DNA of 7,182 nucleotides from contig CATKZA010000085.1 in NCBI GenBank assembly GCA_949841235.1, positions 1 to 7,182 on the forward strand, in the 5' to 3' direction. Position 1 is the first letter of the stretch. Each line of letters begins with the position of its first letter. Source of the DNA: an uncultured Clostridiaceae bacterium. Its GTDB lineage: Bacteria > Bacillota > Clostridia > Lachnospirales > Lachnospiraceae. A program made the translations under genes and the position numbers. Shown here piece after piece: positions 1 to 5,872 of this stretch. The notes below the pieces were generated by a model. It worked only from the letters and a program-made list of their open reading frames with translations. It did not search any database and was not told the DNA's origin.

Positions 1-1322
1 CAGTGACTTACCGGTGCCAGCGTGTCTGGCAGCAGGTAGGAAGCATCATTCTCCACGCTTCCCAGGGACATCCCCACCGTATCCAGTGCCGGGGCATAGG
101 TGGAGAGAATATCAAACAGCGTGCCGGGCTGCCGTCCCTCCCGAAAGGCATAACTGCCCAGATACTTCCTCTCCTGGCTTCCCTCCCCAATGGCCTTGAT
201 TTCCCCTGTTCCCTGATCAATCAAGACAAAAGAAGCCTGACTCTCCCCATCCTCGTCGCAGACGGCCAGGGCATCATCACAGATTTTCTGCATTCCGGTA
301 TCCTGGCAGGTATAAATCTTTACCCCGCATCGATACAATGCATTATACGCCTGGGTCGAGGTATATCCCAACTGGGTTTTCATATCCTGGAGCACCTGTT
401 CCAGCACCGCATCCACATAATAGGAATGCCCCGTGCTTCCTCCCCGATGCCGACCTTCCTCTTCTATCTGCAAATAGACATCATCACCCAAGGCCTCCTC
501 GTGCTGCGTCTCTGAAATCATTCCCAGATCCAGCATGGACTTCATCACGATTTTTCTCAGAGCGTTGTTTTCGCTCTGATTGGAAATGGGATTGCAGTGT
601 TCCGGATCCTTTGCCGTAGCCGCCAGCACAGCCGCCTCCGAAATTGTCACATCCTCAACATCCTTATGGAAATAATATTCAGATGCCGCCTGCACTCCTA
701 AAATATTTTCTCCGAAACTGATGGTATTCAGATAAATCTCCAGAATTTCATCCTTTTCCAGATCCTTTTCTAAAGATATGGCCAAGTAATAATCTCTCAT
801 CCGCTGAAACAGGGTCTTTTCTCCATCTTCCTGATGATGATCCAGGCGATTCTGCAAAAGTTGCCCGGTGATGGTAGTGCGGAGCGGTTCTCCCCCATCC
901 TTCTGAAAGATCCCATCATACAAACTTTGAACAAACTCCTGCATGTTCATTCCATGATGCTCAAAGAAATTCACATCCTGGGAGGCTACAAAGGCCTGCT
1001 GAACCCAATCCGGAATATGATCCAAGGAAACATACGTATGATCCGTATCCATATCGGATATTTCCTGTATCTCATTCCCCTCCATGTCGTACAGCACGCT
1101 CACATCCCCCTGAGACAAAAGATCTGCCCGCCCCACTGTCTCCGTAGTATCCGCAACCTCGTCCACAAATCGGAAGCCGCGCCAGGCAATACCCAAAAAA
1201 AGGGCAATGCAGAGCACACCCCTGAGATAGCGCAGCAATCCGTTCATGCGGTTGCGCATCTTATGGGGTCTGCCCACAGCCCTATTCCTCTTCTCTATAA
1301 TGCTCCTCTGGCTATAATTCAT
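1..1322 (-). CDS. Class A penicillin-binding-protein homologue with degenerate active sites (C-terminus off left edge)
   Basis: 440 residues are visible before the left edge. The start ATG (1322-1320) has a GGAGG Shine-Dalgarno at 1333-1329, 6 nt upstream. A basic cytoplasmic N-terminus (about 1-34) precedes one membrane segment (about 35-47), so the rest should lie outside the membrane. A GT51 transglycosylase domain (about 95-270) is clear from IPDWVQQAF, FFEHHG (119-124), KDEILEIYLN (190-199) and AASEYYFHK (212-220). The transpeptidase domain begins near 363 (SFVLIDQGTGEIKAI). Key catalytic positions differ from the family: motif 1 reads SQD instead of xED (Gln115 for the catalytic Glu). 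Motif 2 reads TTITGQLLQN instead of STITQQLxKN. The second catalytic Glu aligns with Asp177. The SxxK motif after RQPG reads T401-L-F-D404. The reading frame is intact throughout, so this looks like a maintained pseudoenzyme, perhaps a scaffold or regulator of wall synthesis. Family assignment is strong and loss of both activities is inference. SxN and KTG motifs lie outside the window. Confidence 0.88.
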   Translation of the reverse strand, partial: MNYSQRSIIEKRNRAVGRPHKMRNRMNGLLRYLRGVLCIALFLGIAWRGFRFVDEVADTTETVGRADLLSQGDVSVLYDMEGNEIQEISDMDTDHTYVSLDHIPDWVQQAFVASQDVNFFEHHGMNMQEFVQSLYDGIFQKDGGEPLRTTITGQLLQNRLDHHQEDGEKTLFQRMRDYYLAISLEKDLEKDEILEIYLNTISFGENILGVQAASEYYFHKDVEDVTISEAAVLAATAKDPEHCNPISNQSENNALRKIVMKSMLDLGMISETQHEEALGDDVYLQIEEEGRHRGGSTGHSYYVDAVLEQVLQDMKTQLGYTSTQAYNALYRCGVKIYTCQDTGMQKICDDALAVCDEDGESQASFVLIDQGTGEIKAIGEGSQERKYLGSYAFREGRQPGTLFDILSTYAPALDTVGMSLGSVENDASYLLPDTLAPVSH

Positions 1323-1370
1323 TTCTAGCCTCCATGGCCGATGCTCTCTGACCTATATTGCTTTCCAACT

Positions 1371-1445
1371 GCTACTATTCACGGCCTTGCCGTTCATAGT
1401 AACACCAAAAGTATTGCATTCGCAATACTTTGCGCTTATCAGCGC
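1371..1445 (-). other. Three consecutive hairpins between purA and the PBP-like gene
   Basis: In minus-strand order there are three perfect or near-perfect inverted repeats. The first is GCGCT/AGCGC with a 4-nt loop (1445-1432). The second is AAAGTATTGC/GCAATACTTT with a 4-nt loop (1431-1408). The third has 15-nt arms GTTACTATGAACGGC and GCCGTGAATAGTAGC with a 3-nt loop (1403-1371), and its only non-pairs are a tandem G-A/A-G mismatch. None is followed by a long U-tract (the second has only TTTT), so they are not typical intrinsic terminators. They may be an RNA processing or stability element, a dispersed palindromic repeat, or a weak terminator behind purA. The rest of the 195-bp spacer shows nothing else beyond the PBP ribosome binding site. 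Confidence 0.6.
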
Positions 1446-1477
1446 TGTAAATGCACACATTTTGCGACATGGTGCCG

Positions 1478-1501
1478 AAAAACTATTCCTATTCGAGAAT
1501 A
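1478..1501 (-). terminator. Weak candidate terminator just after purA
   Basis: About 17 nt after the purA stop, TATTC (1501-1497) can pair with GAATA (1488-1484), followed by G and a run of five T (1482-1478). The stem is only 5 bp and AT-rich, so it would be inefficient alone. It is the only stem followed by a T-run in the spacer. Confidence 0.2.
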
Positions 1502-1517
1502 TCAGCCGAAGACCATC

Positions 1518-2801
1518 TTACCCCCTGCGATAAATGATATCCTCTCTCTTAGGTCCATTAGAGACCATCGTAATCGGCACGCCAATTTCCCTCTCAATAA
1601 ATTCAATATATTTCTTGCAATTCTCCGGCAATTCCTCATACTCCCTGATACCGCCAATATCGCAGTTCCATCCCGGCAGCAGTTCATACACCGGCTTTGC
1701 CTTTGCAAGCTTTGTGGTGACAGGAAATTCCTTCTCTGTCTTGCCGTCAATCTCATATCCCACGCAAATGGGGATTTCCTTCAAATACCCCAGGCAGTCC
1801 AAGACGGTGAGAACCACCTCCGTAGCCCCCTGAATCTTGCATCCATAGCGGCTTGCCACCGCATCAAACCAGCCCACTCGACGGGGCCGTCCCGTGGTAG
1901 CGCCATACTCGCCCTTATCCCCGCCATGCTTCCTCAATTCTTCCGCTTCCGCCTCATCTAAAATCTCGCTGACAAATTCCCCCGCTCCCACGGCACTGGA
2001 ATAAGCCTTCACTGCCGCCACGATCCGCTTGATTTCGTAAGGAGGAATCCCCGCTCCGATCGCACCGTAGGAAGCCAGGGTGGACGAAGATGTCACCATG
2101 GGATAAATGCCGTGATCCGGATCCTTCAGAGAGCCCAGCTGCCCCTCCAGAAGAATGTTCTTTCCCTCCTGGATTGCCCTGCGCAGATAGGCTGACACAT
2201 CGCACACGTAAGGCTCTACCATGTCCCTCTGCTCATGCAGGGTGGCAAGCAATTCCTCCTTGTCCAGTTCCGGCTTATTGTAAAGGTATTTCAAGATGAC
2301 ATTCTTCTGCTCGCAAATGCGCTCGATCTTTGCCCGCAGCACGTCATCATCAAAAAGTTCCGACACCTGAATGCCGATTTTCGCATATTTATCTGAATAG
2401 AATGGAGCGATGCCCGACTTGGTGGAACCGAAGGAATTTTTCCCCAATCGCTCCTCCTCATACTGGTCAAATGCAATATGGTATGGCATCAATATTTGCG
2501 CTCTGTCCGATACCAGAATCTTCGGCTTCGGAACCCCCCTCTCCACAATGGACTCAATCTCATGGATCAGGTATGGAATATTCAATGCAACGCCATTTCC
2601 AATAATGCTAGTGGTATGGTCATAGAAAACTCCGGATGGAAGCAGATGCAGGGCGAATTTGCCGTAATTGTTGATGATCGTATGTCCCGCATTGCTGCCT
2701 CCCTGAAAACGGATGACAATGTCGGAATTCTCCCCCAACATATCGGTAATCTTTCCCTTTCCTTCATCTCCCCAATTTGCGCCAACAATTGCTGTTACCA
2801 T
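1518..2801 (-). CDS. purA: Adenylosuccinate synthetase
   Basis: Catalyses GTP-dependent condensation of IMP and aspartate to adenylosuccinate, the first AMP-branch step, in the cytoplasm. The 427-residue product matches the usual family length. The N-terminus has the family P-loop, GANWGDEGKGK (7-17), with catalytic Asp12, and His40 in GGSNAGHT. Later come DPDHGIYPMVTSSST (227-241) and GATTGRPRR (300-308), and VSNGPKRED near the end. The start at 2801 puts the P-loop at the normal position and has GAGGA (2811-2807) 5 nt upstream; the frame stays open to 2882 but that extension matches nothing. Several substrate-loop positions differ from the E. coli/B. subtilis type: GSTKSGIAPFY where GTTGRGIGPAY is usual, EGQLGSLKD for EGAQGTLLD, and TVLD for the guanine-contacting TKLD. 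I believe this is a clade-wide Lachnospiraceae form, not decay. purB, its pathway partner, lies upstream in the same orientation. A separate promoter and long leader precede it. Confidence 0.97.
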   Translation of the reverse strand: MVTAIVGANWGDEGKGKITDMLGENSDIVIRFQGGSNAGHTIINNYGKFALHLLPSGVFYDHTTSIIGNGVALNIPYLIHEIESIVERGVPKPKILVSDRAQILMPYHIAFDQYEEERLGKNSFGSTKSGIAPFYSDKYAKIGIQVSELFDDDVLRAKIERICEQKNVILKYLYNKPELDKEELLATLHEQRDMVEPYVCDVSAYLRRAIQEGKNILLEGQLGSLKDPDHGIYPMVTSSSTLASYGAIGAGIPPYEIKRIVAAVKAYSSAVGAGEFVSEILDEAEAEELRKHGGDKGEYGATTGRPRRVGWFDAVASRYGCKIQGATEVVLTVLDCLGYLKEIPICVGYEIDGKTEKEFPVTTKLAKAKPVYELLPGWNCDIGGIREYEELPENCKKYIEFIEREIGVPITMVSNGPKREDIIYRRG

Positions 2802-2815
2802 ATTTTTCCTCATTT

Positions 2816-2875
2816 CTGCGCTGCTTTTTGCGCATAAAGCAATTTTGTGCCAAGCAGCGCGCAGACACAAATTGC
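2816..2875 (-). promoter_or_regulatory. Interleaved inverted repeats immediately upstream of the purA ribosome binding site
   Basis: Two pairings interleave in the order 1-2-1'-2'. GCAATTTGTG (2875-2866) can pair with CACAAAATTGC (2849-2839, one bulge). CTGCGCGCTGCTT (2864-2852) can pair with AAGCAGCGCAG (2826-2816, a two-base bulge). They either form an H-type pseudoknot or exclude each other. The last arm ends 4 nt before the purA Shine-Dalgarno (2811-2807), so folding could influence ribosome access. TGCGC/GCGCA within 2834-2817 gives a further alternative. No known purine riboswitch consensus is recognisable. Function is inferred from position only. Confidence 0.45.
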
Positions 2876-2896
2876 CAAACATAACTGCGTTTATGT

Positions 2897-3098
2897 TGTG
2901 AAAAATATATTCTTCACACTTTCAGTCATGCCACCACCGGCGGCACAAACAATGGAAGAATGCTGCTTTGCAGCAAGTCCGCTTTAGCGGACGTTTCTTC
3001 CCGTGTGAATGGTCTTTTCATTCACACTTCCTCCATTCCGCCGCACAAACGACCTGTCTTTTGCAGCATGGCCCTGCAACTGCCGCTCCTGACCATTC
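2897..3098 (-). other. Structured purA leader: hairpin cluster with alternative pairings
   Basis: This is most of the gene-poor stretch before purA. Minus-strand order: stem TTGCAG/CTGCAA (3079-3061). A 9-bp perfect stem GTGTGAATG/CATTCACAC (3027-3003, 7-nt loop). A three-way junction (3001-2954) closed by TTCTTCC/GGAAGAA in minus-strand complement, holding hairpins GTCCGC/GCGGAC (2992-2977) and TGCTGC/GCAGCA (2975-2961). Last, a 6-bp stem TGTGAA/TTCACA (2918-2897). Alternative pairings exist: GAATGGTC (3098-3091) with GACCATTC (3014-3007), and the arm TTCACAC (3009-3003) with GTGTGAA (2919-2913); both compete with the 9-bp stem. CGGCGG/CCGCCG (3043-3038 with 2943-2938) could close the whole. 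It may be a cis-regulatory RNA or a palindromic repeat insertion. The stems are directly visible, and the function is unknown. Confidence 0.55.
2926..3021 (-). CDS. Candidate 31-residue leader peptide upstream of purA
   Basis: A short frame starts at ATG (3021-3019) with GGAGG (3034-3030) 8 nt upstream, and ends at TGA (2928-2926). The product begins MKRPFTREETSAKADLLQ and ends LFVPPVVA; I recognise no family. Its start codon lies inside the 9-bp GTGTGAATG/CATTCACAC stem, and the frame runs through the two short hairpins of the leader. The good Shine-Dalgarno and the position between promoter and purA are consistent with a leader peptide. Because the same bases are constrained by palindromes, the frame could be accidental. 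Confidence 0.2.
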   Translation of the reverse strand: MKRPFTREETSAKADLLQSSILPLFVPPVVA

Positions 3099-3131
3099 AG
3101 AAACATCGACAATGCCAGACCGCCAAATTTT

Positions 3132-3161
3132 ATTATACCACAGTATTTCATGTAAACACAA
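3132..3161 (-). promoter_or_regulatory. Extended -10 sigma-A-type promoter for purA leader
   Basis: A perfect TATAAT (3137-3132) is preceded by TGG (3140-3138), giving an extended -10. A weak -35 TTGTGT (3161-3156) sits 18 nt upstream. Transcription would start near 3125, only about 58 bp after the HD-GYP stop codon, and yields a leader of roughly 320 nt before the purA ATG. This suggests purA can be transcribed apart from the upstream purF-purB-HD-GYP genes. Confidence 0.65.
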
Positions 3162-3182
3162 GAAGAAAAAAGTGCAAAATCA

Positions 3183-4364
3183 TCAATCCATAAGGCTCTC
3201 AATGGCAATGTCCCTCTCCTTTGTCAAGTCGTAATACATCTGCCCTACTTTCACCACCGGCTTAGAGAGTTCATCCTTGTTAATCATCACCACTCTGCCC
3301 ACCTCCCCCGTGGACAGGCGAACATGGGTATTCAGATACGCCTGAACCGCCGTCGTAAGGAAGGGAAGGACATATTCTACATCGTACTGCAGCCGCCCCT
3401 CCCGCTCAAACATATGAATGGCCTCGAAGGGACAGATTGCCTTGCGGAAGGGTCTGTCCGAAGTCATGGCATCATATGTATCAGCGATTGCCACAATCCT
3501 TGCAAAGGCACTTGTCTGATCTTTCTTGTACTTTCCCGGATACCCTGAGCCATCGCACCGCTCGTGATGGCGCATGGCTACCTCTGCAATCCTGGGGTCC
3601 AAGTTGGAATTTTTTAATATATTGTTTCCATGGAGCACATGGGTTTTCACCAGATTATACTCGGAAATGGTCAGTCGGTCCGGCTTCAGCAGCACGTCAT
3701 CCGGCACCATGAGCTTCCCCACGTCATGCAGCAGCCCGGCCAAGGTCAGAATCTGCAAATCCTCCTGGGATATATCCGGAAGTGCCAATTTTCCAATCAG
3801 ATTGCAGAGAAGGGACACATTCATAGAATGCACATAGGTCACATCGTCATACCCTTTCATGCACTGGAGCATATCCAGGACGTGAAGGCTGTTGCGGCTC
3901 TTGGATACCACATCCTGCACCTCTGCCAGTATCTCCTCGCTGTCAATCTGCTCATTCTGCATCACCACCCGGTTAAATACATCCTTGAGATTGTCCACCG
4001 TCTGCACGAAGGTCTCCTGGAATTCCTGAAATTCCTTCGTCTCCCGCACGGCCTGATAATAATTCTTTTCCTCCTCCGGCTCTGCCCCGAGCGCGCCCTT
4101 TCCCAAGGACACATCCGGAATCCCCTCCAAAGGGGCAACCGCCGGCGCATCCCCAAGTTCTGCATCCCCTATGATCGGCGTCTGTCCGTCCTTTCCCACC
4201 TTGACCCTGATGGCAAAGATGGAACGCTCCTTCAGCGCATCAATGATTTCTCCCGTCAGGAGCGTCCCCTCCGGAATCAAAAGCTGCTCATCCGAAGTGT
4301 ACACATCCTCTGCCGCCACCATGTTCTCCGTTACTCTGGAAGTGAATACTCGCTTACTTCCCAT
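3183..4364 (-). CDS. HD-GYP domain protein, probable cyclic-di-GMP phosphodiesterase
   Basis: 393 residues with no membrane segment or signal peptide, so probably cytoplasmic. HD-GYP proteins hydrolyse c-di-GMP to pGpG and/or GMP with a metal centre. The catalytic domain (about 170-345) keeps the expected signature: His179, HDVGK (213-217) with the HD pair, THVLHG with His242 and His245, HHERCDGSGYP (266-276), and DTYDAMTSDRP (295-305). Residues about 1-56 form a small N-terminal module of the kind often seen before HD-GYP domains (ENMVAAEDVY, then LLIPEGTLLT). An acidic, proline-containing linker follows (about 60-100), then a helical stretch (about 101-165) that may dimerise. A C-terminal segment (about 346-393, starting near STGEVGRVVMIN) is a short beta-type tail. 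GGAGG (4377-4373) is 8 nt before the ATG. Only 33 bp separate it from the purB stop, with no terminator, so co-transcription with purB is likely. The signal it responds to is not evident. Family assignment is firm; nucleotide specificity is inferred from conserved residues. Confidence 0.93.
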   Translation of the reverse strand: MGSKRVFTSRVTENMVAAEDVYTSDEQLLIPEGTLLTGEIIDALKERSIFAIRVKVGKDGQTPIIGDAELGDAPAVAPLEGIPDVSLGKGALGAEPEEEKNYYQAVRETKEFQEFQETFVQTVDNLKDVFNRVVMQNEQIDSEEILAEVQDVVSKSRNSLHVLDMLQCMKGYDDVTYVHSMNVSLLCNLIGKLALPDISQEDLQILTLAGLLHDVGKLMVPDDVLLKPDRLTISEYNLVKTHVLHGNNILKNSNLDPRIAEVAMRHHERCDGSGYPGKYKKDQTSAFARIVAIADTYDAMTSDRPFRKAICPFEAIHMFEREGRLQYDVEYVLPFLTTAVQAYLNTHVRLSTGEVGRVVMINKDELSKPVVKVGQMYYDLTKERDIAIESLMD

Positions 4365-4397
4365 AAAATGTCCCTCCCTTCTATTTTGCCCTGCCTC

Positions 4398-5852
4398 TTA
4401 TACGTTGATTTCCGCCTTCACGCCCAAAATGTCCCGATTGGCATCCAGTATGGGCTGAATCACGTCCTCAATAAACTCCTTCACCTGGGAAGGCGCACGC
4501 CCCACGTATTTCTCCGGCTGCATTGCCTCCTCCAGTTCCTCCAGACCTACCGGGAACTTATCATCTTCCGCAATCAGTTCCAGCAGGTTATTGTCTAGCC
4601 CCCGCATCTTCACATTCTCCCCCGCCTTCATGGACAGGGTGCGGATTTCCTCATGCAGGTCCTGTCGGTTGCCACCGGCCTTGACCGCATCCATCATAAT
4701 GTTTTCCGTGGCCATGAAAGGCAGTTCCGACATCAGCCTCTTCTCAATCACCTTGTCATATACCACCAAACCATCCACCACATTCAGCAAAAGGTCCAGA
4801 ATGCCATCGGTGGCCAGAAATCCCTCCGGCACGCTGATTCTCTTGTTGGCGGAATCATCCAGCGTTCTCTCGAACCACTGGCATGCGGAAGTGAACATGC
4901 CATTCATCACGTCGGACATCACGTACCGGGACAGGGACGCAATCCGCTCGCTCCTCATGGGATTTCTCTTATAGGCCATGGCAGAGGAACCGATCTGGTT
5001 CTTCTCAAAAGGCTCCTCGATCTCCTTCAAGTGCTGGAGAAGGCGAATATCGTTAGAAAACTTGTGGGCGCTGGCGGCAATCCCCGCCAGCACGTTCAGC
5101 ACCCTGGTGTCAAGTTTTCTGGAATAAGTCTGCCCAGACACCGGGAAACAGGCATCAAAACCCATTTTCTCCGCAATCAGCTGATCCAGCCGCTTAATTT
5201 TCTCCTCGTCCCCGTCAAACAGCTCCATAAAGCTGGCCTGGGTTCCCGTAGTTCCCTTAGACCCCAGAAGCTTCATGGTAGAGAGCACATACTCCAAATC
5301 TTCCAAATCCATCACGAACTCCTGCAGCCACAGCGTGGCCCGCTTTCCCACAGTGGTGGGCTGAGCCGGCTGGAAGTGGGTGAATGCAAGGGTTGGCTGG
5401 AATCGATGCTCCATGGCAAATCTTGCCAGTTCATCTATTACATTGATCAGTTTTTTCCGCACCAGCTGCAATGCCGACCTCATCACGATCACATCCGTAT
5501 TATCGCCCACATAGCAGGAAGTGGCGCCCAAATGAATGATGCCTGCCGCCTTGGGACACTGTTTTCCATAGGCATACACATGGCTCATGACATCATGGCG
5601 CACCAGCTTTTCCCTCTCCTTCGCCACCTCATAGTTGATATCCTCCTCGTGGCTTCTGAGTTCCTCAATCTGCTCCTCGGTCACGGCAGGGCCGCCCTCC
5701 TCATTTTTCAGGCCAAGCTCGTTTTCTGCCTCCGCCAAGGCAATCCAAAGCCGTCTCCATGTACGAAACTTCTTGTCCGGCGAAAAGATATACTGCATCT
5801 CCCTGCTGGCATAACGCTCCGAAAGCGGACTGGTGTACTTGTCTGTATTCAT
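4398..5852 (-). CDS. purB: Adenylosuccinate lyase
   Basis: Fumarate-releasing beta-elimination enzyme that acts twice in purine synthesis: SAICAR to AICAR, and adenylosuccinate to AMP. Cytoplasmic homotetramer in the fumarase/aspartase superfamily. The 484-residue product belongs to the longer class that includes the human enzyme, not the roughly 430-residue B. subtilis type. Visible motifs are SERYAS (11-16, substrate phosphate region), RHDVMSHVYAYG (85-96), HLGATSCYVGDNTD (107-120), FTHFQPAQPTTVGKR with the general-acid His159 (157-171), and TTGTQASF (201-208). The superfamily signature loop IGSSAMAYKRNPMRSER (287-303) carries the catalytic-base serine. All expected catalytic residues are present. 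The frame is open up to an ATG at 5870, but the start at 5852 is preferred because GGAGG (5865-5861) lies 8 nt before it and the two earlier ATGs lack a good ribosome site. It follows purF by 20 bp, indicating one operon. Confidence 0.97.
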   Translation of the reverse strand: MNTDKYTSPLSERYASREMQYIFSPDKKFRTWRRLWIALAEAENELGLKNEEGGPAVTEEQIEELRSHEEDINYEVAKEREKLVRHDVMSHVYAYGKQCPKAAGIIHLGATSCYVGDNTDVIVMRSALQLVRKKLINVIDELARFAMEHRFQPTLAFTHFQPAQPTTVGKRATLWLQEFVMDLEDLEYVLSTMKLLGSKGTTGTQASFMELFDGDEEKIKRLDQLIAEKMGFDACFPVSGQTYSRKLDTRVLNVLAGIAASAHKFSNDIRLLQHLKEIEEPFEKNQIGSSAMAYKRNPMRSERIASLSRYVMSDVMNGMFTSACQWFERTLDDSANKRISVPEGFLATDGILDLLLNVVDGLVVYDKVIEKRLMSELPFMATENIMMDAVKAGGNRQDLHEEIRTLSMKAGENVKMRGLDNNLLELIAEDDKFPVGLEELEEAMQPEKYVGRAPSQVKEFIEDVIQPILDANRDILGVKAEINV

Positions 5853-5860
5853 CAACTTAT

Positions 5861-5865
5861 CCTCC
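5861..5865 (-). promoter_or_regulatory. purB: purB Shine-Dalgarno that fixes the start codon
   Basis: GGAGG lies 8 nt before the ATG at 5852 and inside the codons that would follow the in-frame ATGs at 5870 and 5867. It therefore argues for the shorter product, and it sits in the 20-bp purF-purB spacer. Confidence 0.75.
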
Positions 5866-5872
5866 ATCATTC

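Noticed and set aside
1..1322. Frameshift or pseudogene as the cause of the missing PBP motifs
   Set aside because: Flanking residues align without gaps around both SQD and TLFD and no stop interrupts the 440 codons, so the changes are substitutions within an intact frame.
1396..1425. Possible promoter for the PBP-like gene, TTGCGA (1425-1420) and TACTAT (1401-1396), 18-nt spacing
   Set aside because: Each box matches only 4 of 6 consensus bases and both fall inside strong hairpin arms, so the match is likely coincidental.
2802..2882. 27-codon N-terminal extension of PurA
   Set aside because: The family starts a few residues before GANWGDEGKGK. The ATG at 2801 has its own GAGGA site, and the upstream codons overlap the paired arms of the leader.
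2802..3182. Known riboswitch or T-box in the purA leader
   Set aside because: I could not see the conserved core of a purine, PRPP/ppGpp, c-di-GMP or T-box element; the structure here does not match a class I recognise.
3630..4598. Plus-strand open frame (322 codons) antisense to the HD-GYP gene
   Set aside because: Opposite a fully conserved HD-GYP protein, no convincing ribosome site or domain; a shadow frame.
5853..5870. Earlier in-frame ATGs for purB (5870 and 5867)
   Set aside because: No good ribosome binding site precedes them, while GGAGG at 5865-5861 is ideally placed for the ATG at 5852.
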